A stretch of 64,000 nucleotides of DNA. It comes from Mediterraneibacter butyricigenes. GTDB taxonomy: Bacteria > Bacillota > Clostridia > Lachnospirales > Lachnospiraceae. This document shows positions 53,040 to 59,467 of this stretch, one piece after another. A model generated the notes under the pieces. The model saw only the letters and a list, made by a program, of their open reading frames with translations, was not told the DNA's origin and ran no database searches. How positions within the stretch are numbered: the first letter of the stretch is position 1; each line of letters starts with the position of its first letter. Where the stretch lies: contig NZ_BHGK01000001.1 in the NCBI RefSeq assembly GCF_003574295.1, positions 2,418,001 to 2,482,000 on the forward strand, written 5' to 3'. The position numbers and the translations under genes are program-made.

Positions 53040-53047
53040 AGTATAGT
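53019..53047 (+). promoter_or_regulatory. Promoter of the fluoride-riboswitch transcript
   Basis: Perfect TTGACA (53019-53024) inside the HAD gene end, a 17-nt spacer and TATAGT (53042-53047). The predicted start near 53054 falls exactly at the 5' edge of the aptamer. Confidence 0.8.
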
Positions 53048-53055
53048 CTGGAATC

Positions 53056-53114
53056 AGGGAATGAAGTTCTCCCATGGGAAACCTAAACTGCTTTGGATGG
53101 CTGATGACTTCTAC
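53056..53114 (+). ncRNA. Fluoride (crcB-type) riboswitch aptamer
   Basis: The sequence follows the crcB motif. GGGA (53057-53060) pairs with TCCC to form the first stem, and ATGAAGTT in its loop pairs with the distal GACTTC (the pseudoknot). The conserved AAACTGC joins to GGCTGATG and ends in CTAC. An 11-nt insertion (ATGGGAAACCT) sits between the first stem and AAACTGC. Fluoride binding stabilises the pseudoknot and prevents the overlapping terminator at 53100-53149. The regulated gene is a cation/proton antiporter, one of the known target classes of this riboswitch. Confidence 0.85.
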
Positions 53115-53149
53115 GATGATTATAATCGCAGAGGGGCATCAGCTTTTTT
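53100..53149 (+). terminator. Riboswitch-controlled terminator
   Basis: GCTGATG (53100-53106) pairs with CATCAGC (53137-53143), with the inner CGAT/ATCG pairing near 53114-53128, followed by six T. Its left arm is the conserved GCTGATG of the aptamer, so aptamer and terminator exclude each other, giving an ON switch with fluoride. Confidence 0.85.
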
Positions 53150-53170
53150 GCGTATATGAGGAGGAAAATT

Positions 53171-54382
53171 ATGTTAACATCATTATCACTTATTTTTTTG
53201 GTGGGACTGGCGATGGGGGCAATCTGCCAGCGCTTAAAACTTCCAAGGATTATCGGAATGTTGGTTACCGGAATGGTTCTGGGGCCGTATGTGCTGGATT
53301 TTTTAGATCCGTCGATTCTTTCCGTTTCGGCTGAGCTCCGGAAAATGGCACTGATTATTATTCTGTTGAAGGCGGGATTATCTCTGGATCTGGCAGATTT
53401 GAAAAAAGCGGGGCGTTCTGCGATTTTATTATCGTTTGTTCCGGCATCCTGTGAGATCGCAGGATATATATTGTTTGCGCCTGTACTTCTTGGTATTGGC
53501 CGGATGGATGCGGCGGTGATGGGAGCTGTTTTAGCAGCAGTTTCACCGGCAGTTGTAGTACCGAGAATGGTTAGCCTGATAGAACGGAAATACGGGACAG
53601 AAAAAGCAATTCCGCAGATGATTATGGCAGGAGCGTCCTGTGATGATATTTTTGTGATCGTGTTGTTTACAACTTTTTTGAGTATGGCACAGGGAAAAAG
53701 TGCAAATATCATGGACTTTGTAAATATTCCTGTTTCTATTATATTTGGAATATTGCTTGGTGCGTTTTCCGGATATCTGTTATATCTCTTTTTCGAAACG
53801 TCTTATGCGCATAAGAATTGCGTCAGGAACAGCATGAAAGTCATCATTGTACTTGGTGTTTCTTTCCTGTTGGTGGCAATGGAAACCTGGCTGGAAGGAA
53901 AGATTTCGGTTTCCGGGTTACTTGCAGTGGTGAGCATGGCGTGTGTGATCAAATTAAAATCGACAGCATTTGTCTCAAAACGTCTGTCAGAAAAATTCGG
54001 GAAATTATGGCTGGCGGCGGAAGTGGTACTCTTTGTTATGGTGGGGGCCGCAGTGGATATCCGATACACGTTAAGTGCGGGAATCTCTGCGTTATTCCTG
54101 ATTCTGATCGCATTGGTCTTCCGCGCGTGTGGAGTTTTACTGTGCATGGTGAAAACAAAGCTCTGTTGGAAAGAAAGACTGTTTTGTGTGATTGCATATC
54201 TTCCGAAGGCGACAGTACAGGCGGCGATCGGCTCTGTTCCGATGGCAGCAGGACTTGGAAGCGGTAAAATCATCCTGTCGGTGGCAGTCCTGGCGATTGT
54301 GGTCACTGCACCGCTTGGAGCACTTGGAATTGACAGTACCTATAAGAGATTTTTGGAAAAAGAAATGAAGAAACAGGCTTAG
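53171..54382 (+). CDS. Cation/proton antiporter (CPA family), fluoride-regulated
   Basis: A 403-aa membrane protein with about twelve helices of the Na+/H+ exchanger fold (MGAICQRLKLPRIIGMLVTGM at the start and the paired Asp in GASCDDIFVIVLF characteristic of electrogenic CPA antiporters). The start at 53171 is behind AGGAGGA; an ATG five codons upstream is part of that ribosome site. It is under the fluoride riboswitch at 53056. It may restore pH or Na+ when HF enters, or export fluoride itself; Fluc/CLC-F type fluoride channels are absent from this window. Confidence 0.9.
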   Translation: MLTSLSLIFLVGLAMGAICQRLKLPRIIGMLVTGMVLGPYVLDFLDPSILSVSAELRKMALIIILLKAGLSLDLADLKKAGRSAILLSFVPASCEIAGYILFAPVLLGIGRMDAAVMGAVLAAVSPAVVVPRMVSLIERKYGTEKAIPQMIMAGASCDDIFVIVLFTTFLSMAQGKSANIMDFVNIPVSIIFGILLGAFSGYLLYLFFETSYAHKNCVRNSMKVIIVLGVSFLLVAMETWLEGKISVSGLLAVVSMACVIKLKSTAFVSKRLSEKFGKLWLAAEVVLFVMVGAAVDIRYTLSAGISALFLILIALVFRACGVLLCMVKTKLCWKERLFCVIAYLPKATVQAAIGSVPMAAGLGSGKIILSVAVLAIVVTAPLGALGIDSTYKRFLEKEMKKQA

Positions 54383-54517
54383 TGATAAGATATGGTCAAT
54401 GGATCCGGAAAAGAGGGATACCTGTGCCTGGTGGCGGTTGAATGAAGCGGAAAATTGTGGTAAAAAGGAAATGGAAATAATTGATAGAAAGAAACGCTGG
54501 AACGACAGGAGAGAAAA

Positions 54518-55043
54518 ATGGAGAAGAAGCGTAGGATTAAGATTCTGGCAGTCGTGCTGATCTGTGCCGGAGATATTTTATGGGCAGCAGGACTGATCTA
54601 CTTCTGGAAAGAAAAAGGCATCATACTTTCGGTGCGAAATGCATCTGCCAATCTGCCGGGGATCTTTCTGCAAAATCTGGCAGTAAATCTGCCCACATTG
54701 ATTTTATTAGGGATGATGCTGTTTAAGCTTCGTAAGAAGTTTGTGCGGGAAATGTATTTAAACATATCCGGAGACTGGCAGAAAAAGGTGGCGGCAGTGT
54801 TGCTGGCAGTTTTGGCAGGAGTTACGGTATTCTGCCTGATCACGAAAGAAGACAACTTATGCAAACTGGGGCGAGATTACACTTCCTTATGTGGTGACCT
54901 TCGTGACGACAGAAATGTTGGGGCTTGTATGTACAGGATGTGCGTTTCAGATCTTGAAAGAAAGATCCGGAACAATCTGGCTTACGGTTCTGCTCCACGG
55001 TCTCATGGATTACCTTGTGGTGTTGAGTTACGCGGTCGGATGA
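54518..55043 (+). pseudogene. Frameshifted CPBP-like membrane protein
   Basis: The first frame (from ATG 54518, GACAGGAGAG upstream) gives three membrane helices up to about residue 110 and then turns into implausible sequence rich in Cys and Arg, ending at 55069. From about 54840 the +1 frame instead continues hydrophobically (ITLPYVVTFVTTEM, IWLTVLLHGLMDYLVVLSYAV) to a stop at 55041. That part resembles the last helices and histidine of CPBP/CAAX-type membrane proteases; the expected E-E-x-x-x-R block is not recognisable. A one-base insertion around 54841-54851 plus later decay explains it. Confidence 0.6.
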
Positions 55044-55264
55044 GATATCATTGCCAGAATCATGCATGAAAAACATCGGGAGCTGGGAAGAGAATATAAG
55101 CTGGCGGCTCCACCACTGTTCCGGGTATACCAAAGGCAAATTTTCCGATCTTTGAAAGAATGAATCATATGCAGTATCAGATTCGGGATCCGAAAGGTTT
55201 TGCGAGTATGCTGGAAATGGTAGTTGAAGAAAATAGATTGCCGGAACTTCCTTTTCTGAAGTAG
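55044..55264 (+). pseudogene. Decayed coding remnants
   Basis: Two short stretches in different frames read like natural protein (HEKHRELGREYKLAAPPLF up to a stop at 55161, and IRDPKGFASMLEMVVEENRL up to a stop at 55262). Neither has a start with a ribosome site. I recognise no family. They look like remains of one or two genes; no intact gene occupies 55070-55348. Confidence 0.4.
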
Positions 55265-55348
55265 TGTCTTTTGATCGGAAGGAATAAATCAGAAGGAATA
55301 AAAGCAAACCGAAAATAAAACGGATGGAAGTGAGAAGACGTCAGACCT

Positions 55349-56323
55349 ATGAAATACAGAAAAAGAGACATAGCATACTATCATTTACCGGGACTGTTTG
55401 AATTTCAGGAACTGTACCGGCTGTTCCTGCCGTTATTTCATGAACACAGAGAATATTTTTATGACTGGTGTGAGATCGGTTCTGTTTATGGTGCGCCGGC
55501 AGACTGTATCTGGGGCGGCGGACGTGTAGAATCTGGAGAAAATAATCCGGAAGAAGTGCTGGAACTACTGGAAGAGTATGGGATTTCAGCACGATTGACA
55601 TTTAGCAATTCGCTGCTTACGGAAGAACATCTTTCAGACAGGAAATGCAATCAGCTTTGTACTTTATTCGAGAGAGGAAACGATCGGAGTGGAATCGAAG
55701 AAGAGAAGAGTCTATCAGAAGAAGATTGCAGTGAAATTGAGAATGAACAGAAAAACGGAGTGATCGTTCATTCGGAGTTGTTGACGGATTACCTGAGACA
55801 AAAATATCCCGGACTGTATCTGGTTTCGTCTACGACAAAAGTTCTGACAGAATTTCAGCAACTTCTGGATGAAATAAACCGGGAAGAGTTTCGGTATGTG
55901 GTTCCGGATTTTCGTCTGAACAAATCCTTCGATTCCTTAAAGATACTTACCGGGGAACAGAAGGACAAAGTAGAATTTCTGTGTAACGAATGTTGCTGGT
56001 TTGGATGTAAAGACAGGAAACACTGCTATGAAGCGGTAAGCCGGAATAATCTCGGTGAAGAAGATACGATGCATCGGTGTACGGCACCGGATGCGGAAGG
56101 TGGATATCGTTTTTCAAAAGCAATGAATAATCCGGGATTTATCAGCGTGGATGATATAAAAAATATATATCTGCCCATGGGATTTACAAATTTTAAAATA
56201 GAGGGAAGAGGATTGGGAAGTGCTTTGGTTCTGGAATTTCTTCTGTATTACATGACGAAACCGGAATACCAGTTACAGGTTCGGGAAGAAATCTATCTGG
56301 ATAACACACTGGATCTGTTTTGA
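55349..56323 (+). CDS. Uncharacterised Cys-rich protein
   Basis: A 324-aa soluble protein without signal peptide. I recall similar proteins in gut Firmicutes but no named function. Recognisable blocks are EIGSVYGAPADCIWGGGR (about 43-60), LTFSNSLLTEEHLSDRKCNQ and YLVSSTTKVLTEFQ. A cysteine cluster, FLCNECCWFGCKDRKHC, lies near residue 215 with a later HRC. The alternating strand/helix pattern and Cys cluster suggest a TIM-barrel, perhaps like the U32-peptidase/UbiU-UbiV group that binds an iron-sulfur cluster, but this is weak. The ribosome site is poor (GTGAGAAG far upstream), so expression is uncertain. Confidence 0.6.
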   Translation: MKYRKRDIAYYHLPGLFEFQELYRLFLPLFHEHREYFYDWCEIGSVYGAPADCIWGGGRVESGENNPEEVLELLEEYGISARLTFSNSLLTEEHLSDRKCNQLCTLFERGNDRSGIEEEKSLSEEDCSEIENEQKNGVIVHSELLTDYLRQKYPGLYLVSSTTKVLTEFQQLLDEINREEFRYVVPDFRLNKSFDSLKILTGEQKDKVEFLCNECCWFGCKDRKHCYEAVSRNNLGEEDTMHRCTAPDAEGGYRFSKAMNNPGFISVDDIKNIYLPMGFTNFKIEGRGLGSALVLEFLLYYMTKPEYQLQVREEIYLDNTLDLF

Positions 56324-56378
56324 AAGTTTTAAAGACCAGATGCGAAAAGCCTGTAAATAAAAGGAAGCCATTATTCTG

Positions 56379-56669
56379 ATGGAGAAATGTGGCGGCAGTC
56401 GGTATGAGGGATTCCGAGAACAGATCATGTTACAAATGCAGGTTGCATTTACCAGTTATTTTGAAAAATTTATGGGCAGCAGGCCGGATCCGGAACTGAT
56501 TCGGATTCTGGTTTCTATGAGGCTCCAGGGGTATATGGAACTGATCAAAGGAGAATATTCTGTGGAAGAAAGAGTAAGGTTTGCGCATGAGATCGGCATA
56601 CACGCCGATGCGGGAACGAGAGCATTAATTCAATATTTAGCAGAGCAAAAAGAAGCCTGTCGCAGATGA
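56379..56669 (+). pseudogene. TetR-type C-terminal domain remnant
   Basis: 96 codons whose sequence (ELIRILVSMRLQGYMELIKGEYSVEERVRFAHEIG) has the helix pattern of a TetR effector domain. The N-terminal DNA-binding helices are missing, and no HTH is found in any upstream frame back to 56330. Either a truncated regulator or a small helical protein of other origin. A terminator overlaps its 3' end. Confidence 0.5.
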
Positions 56670-56685
56670 TGCGATGGGCTTTTTC
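56654..56685 (+). terminator. Intrinsic terminator
   Basis: AGCC-tgt-CGCA (56654-56664) pairs with TGCG-atg-GGCT (56670-56680), followed by TTTTTCT; the hairpin overlaps the end of the preceding ORF. Confidence 0.7.
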
Positions 56686-56695
56686 TATACGGAAA

Positions 56696-56720
56696 CATAA
56701 CAAATTGCGGATTTGTTATG
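56696..56720. repeat. Perfect 10-bp inverted repeat, candidate operator
   Basis: CATAACAAAT and ATTTGTTATG flank a 5-nt TGCGG centre. No T-run follows, so it is not a terminator. Size and symmetry fit a TetR-type operator, which is interesting beside a TetR remnant and before the methyltransferase gene; the link is inference. Confidence 0.5.
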
Positions 56721-56844
56721 GAATTGAGAACGGAATTCTGTGTTCGGAATTTTGATAGGTGTTTCAGTCAAAAATTGCAGGAAAATTTCAGAGAGATGAC
56801 CTGGAAGAAAAAAGAATAAAAGGAAAATGAAGGAGGAAACAAAG

Positions 56845-57634
56845 ATGAAAGAACAGGCAAATTATGGGAACTGGGTGCCGGAGAAGGCATTGTATCTGTT
56901 GTTCGGAGGAGCAGCTATTTTACTGGTGGTTGCAGTCGGGGGTGCAAATTGTTTTCGGAAAGCCTGTGATTACAGGGCTTCTGGGCGTGGCAGGCGTGCT
57001 GGTGTTGATCGAGGCAATTTACATGTATGTCTGCCATGAGACGTTTGCATTTGGAAAAGGAAATATGATGGCATGGGTTCATCAGCATCTGGTAGATCAC
57101 CTGGAATGGGATGGAGAAGGAACACTCCTTGATATTGGATGCGGGGCAGCAGCGCTGACGGTCCGGTGTGCAAAAGCATTTCCAAACTCACAGATTACAG
57201 CGATGGATTACTGGGGCGTTGAGTGGAATTATGCAAAAGAACAGTGCGAGAAAAATGCACGACTGGAGAGAGTAGAGAACCGGATCACATTTCAGAAAGG
57301 AGATGCGGCAAAGCTGGAGTTTGAGGATGGAACTTTTGATGCCGCGGTCAGTAATTTTGTCTTTCATGAAGTACGCACAGCAAAAGATAAACGGAAAGTC
57401 GTAAAAGAGGCACTTCGAGTGGTGAAAAAAGGCGGAGTATTTTCTTTCCAGGACATGTTTTCGCAGAAGGCATTGTACGGAGATATGGAAGAATTTGTCC
57501 GGGAACTGAAAGCGGAAGGAATCTCAGATATTCATTATATCGGCAATCTGGAAAAGAAACTGGATTTTATTCCGGGATTTGTGACCATGCCTTGGATGAT
57601 AAGTGGGATGGGAATTATATATGGAAGAAAATAG
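56845..57634 (+). pseudogene. Class I SAM methyltransferase, frameshifted near the start
   Basis: The natural start is ATG 56845 behind AAGGAGGAAAC. It encodes MKEQANYGNWVPEKALYLLF and a first membrane helix, but a five-G run at 56938-56942 shifts the frame. Taking four G would join it to IVFGKPVITGLLGVAG, a second helix, and then an intact methyltransferase domain with motif I LLDIGCGAAALTVRC, motif II TAMDYWG, DAAVSNFVFHEV and RVVKKGGVFSFQD. The domain is of the UbiE/small-molecule type. The in-frame ORF start at 56864 gives an implausible N-terminus. It may be a recent mutation, slippage-controlled, or a sequencing error. Confidence 0.75.
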
Positions 57635-57649
57635 GCACCCGAAATATAT

Positions 57650-57678
57650 TTGAAAATGTGGTCTGCTTGTGGTAAAAT
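57650..57678 (+). promoter_or_regulatory. Promoter for pyrE
   Basis: TTGAAA (57650-57655), a 17-nt spacer ending TGTGG (extended -10) and TAAAAT (57673-57678), 60 nt before the pyrE start. Confidence 0.65.
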
Positions 57679-57739
57679 TGTAAAGAATTTTATGGAAGAG
57701 AATTGATTCGCAAAACAGATAGATATGGAGGAAGATACA

Positions 57740-58420
57740 ATGGAAGCTTACAAGCAGGAATTTATTCGGTTTATGGTAGAGAGTGATGTATTAAAGTTTG
57801 GAGAATTTACTCTGAAAAGCGGAAGAAAGTCCCCGTTTTTTATGAATGCGGGAGCTTATGTGACCGGCTCCAAGTTAAAACGTCTGGGAGAATATTATGC
57901 AAAGGCAATTCATGATACATACGGAGATGATTTTGACGTATTGTTCGGACCGGCATATAAGGGAATTCCGCTGGGAGTTGTGACAGCCATCGCATACAGT
58001 GAACTGTACGGAAAAGAAGTTCGTTACTGCTCTGACCGGAAAGAGGAAAAAGATCACGGCGCAGACAAGGGAAGCTTCCTGGGAAGTAAATTGAAGGACG
58101 GAGATCGCGTGATCATGATCGAGGACGTGACTACATCCGGAAAATCCATGGAAGAGACGGTTCCGAAGGTAAAAGGTGCCGCAGACGTAACGATCGTGGG
58201 ACTGATGGTTTCTCTGAACCGTATGGAAGTCGGAAAAGGCGGAGAAAAATGTGCGCTGGATGAGGTGAAGGATCTGTACGGATTTGATACTGCCGCAATC
58301 GTAACGATGGAAGAAGTAGTAGAATGTCTCTATAATAAAGAGTGCAATGGAAAAGTTGTGATCGATGATACACTGAAAGCTGCAATCGATGCATATTATG
58401 AGCAGTATGGTGTAAAGTAA
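57740..58420 (+). CDS. Orotate phosphoribosyltransferase (PyrE)
   Basis: A 226-aa type I PRTase making OMP from orotate and PRPP. It has the FGPAYKGIPLG and DRKEEKDHGADKGSFLG loops and the PRPP-binding motif VIMIEDVTTSGKSMEE. It completes the later pyrimidine pathway together with pyrC-F-K-D 8.6 kb upstream, but has its own promoter. The ATG at 57740 has GGAGGAAG upstream; an ATG five codons earlier overlaps it. Confidence 0.95.
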   Translation: MEAYKQEFIRFMVESDVLKFGEFTLKSGRKSPFFMNAGAYVTGSKLKRLGEYYAKAIHDTYGDDFDVLFGPAYKGIPLGVVTAIAYSELYGKEVRYCSDRKEEKDHGADKGSFLGSKLKDGDRVIMIEDVTTSGKSMEETVPKVKGAADVTIVGLMVSLNRMEVGKGGEKCALDEVKDLYGFDTAAIVTMEEVVECLYNKECNGKVVIDDTLKAAIDAYYEQYGVK

Positions 58421-58440
58421 AAACAGGAGGTTTGAGATCT

Positions 58441-58590
58441 ATGGAAAAGGCATATAAAGCAATGACAGCAGCCGGAGCAGCGAACATCGTAACAGGCGTG
58501 ATCATGATCGTGGCCGGAGTTTCTGCCGGAATCGTGACGATCGTTCATGGAGCAAGGCTTCTGAAGCATAAAAAAGAGGTAATTTTTTGA
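58441..58590 (+). CDS. Small single-helix membrane protein
   Basis: A 49-residue ORF with a good AACAGGAGG ribosome site 11 nt upstream. One hydrophobic, Gly/Ala/Val-rich helix (about residues 9-36) is followed by the basic tail RLLKHKKE. Its stop codon overlaps the TTG start of the VanZ gene, indicating translational coupling. No known family; possibly an accessory peptide of the neighbouring membrane proteins. Confidence 0.65.
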   Translation: MEKAYKAMTAAGAANIVTGVIMIVAGVSAGIVTIVHGARLLKHKKEVIF

Positions 58591-59072
58591 AACAGAAACA
58601 ATTGAAAAGGTTGCGGGCACTTGGAAAAGTGCTGTTTGCCGCTTATGTGGTGTTTATCGTCTATTTCCTTCTGTTTTCAGACTGGTACGGAAGGACAGGG
58701 GTGACAGCCACGTATCGGTACAACCTGGAGTTATTCAAGGAAATTAAGCGTTTTATCATATATCGGAGAGAATTGGGAGCGTTTGCTGTCTTCACAAATC
58801 TCTTCGGAAACATTTTAATCTTTGTTCCTTTCGGATTCTTTTTGCCGATGGGAAGCAAAAGGCGGAGCTTTTTTGTCACGCTGTTTTACAGCTTTGGCTT
58901 AAGTCTCTGTGTGGAAATCTTCCAACTGATCACAAAGGTTGGAAGTTTTGATGTAGACGATCTGTTGTTAAATACCATTGGCGGAGTGATCGGATATATC
59001 CTGTTTGCAGTCTGTAATATGGTAAGGAGGCATTATGCCGCAGGAAAAAGGAAAAAATCAGGAAAGCGATAA
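58587..59072 (+). CDS. VanZ-like membrane protein
   Basis: A 161-aa VanZ family protein with four helices; TNLFGNILIFVPFGFFLPM, LSLCVEIFQLITKVGSFDVDDLLLNTIGGVIGY is the family signature region. VanZ-type proteins are linked to low-level glycopeptide resistance or lipid-carrier handling, but most are uncharacterised. The start is TTG, chosen for the GAGGT 6 nt upstream and the overlap with the preceding stop codon. It overlaps the next gene by 38 nt. Confidence 0.88.
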   Translation: MKQKQLKRLRALGKVLFAAYVVFIVYFLLFSDWYGRTGVTATYRYNLELFKEIKRFIIYRRELGAFAVFTNLFGNILIFVPFGFFLPMGSKRRSFFVTLFYSFGLSLCVEIFQLITKVGSFDVDDLLLNTIGGVIGYILFAVCNMVRRHYAAGKRKKSGKR

Positions 59073-59466
59073 GCTTCGGGAAAAGGAAGCAAAAAAAGAA
59101 GAAAGAAAAGAAATACGCCGGATTGAGAAGATCAAAAAAGGGAAAGATAAGCGAATGAAGAGCTATCGCAAGTATGGCAGAGGGCAACAGAAGCACTCCA
59201 CCATGGGTATGCGTTCCTGTATGCAGGCGGCAGGAGCCGTCCTGCTGTTCGGACTTGCGATCTTTTTTGCATTTCTTCTGCATGGAAATGCAGGATTTAC
59301 CGGAGCGATGGGAATTCTGGCAGGAGTCTGTGCCGGATTTGGAATCCGTTCCGGAGTCAAGGGATTCAGAGAGAGAGAACGGAATTATATCACCTGCAAG
59401 GTGGGACTTGGAATCAACGGAGGGTTACTGTTAATCCTTGTGATTATATTTATTGGAGGATTCTAG
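59035..59466 (+). CDS. Uncharacterised membrane protein with basic N-terminus
   Basis: A 143-aa protein. Residues 1-55 are almost entirely charged (Lys, Glu, Arg; coiled-coil-like), followed by two or three helices (about 62-82, 86-104 and 120-140). It resembles DUF6142-type proteins of Lachnospiraceae from memory, with no known role. GTAAGGAGG precedes the ATG. It overlaps the VanZ gene and ends 1 nt before the aminopeptidase gene, so the set is one operon. Confidence 0.75.
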   Translation: MPQEKGKNQESDKLREKEAKKEERKEIRRIEKIKKGKDKRMKSYRKYGRGQQKHSTMGMRSCMQAAGAVLLFGLAIFFAFLLHGNAGFTGAMGILAGVCAGFGIRSGVKGFRERERNYITCKVGLGINGGLLLILVIIFIGGF

Positions 59467-59467
59467 G

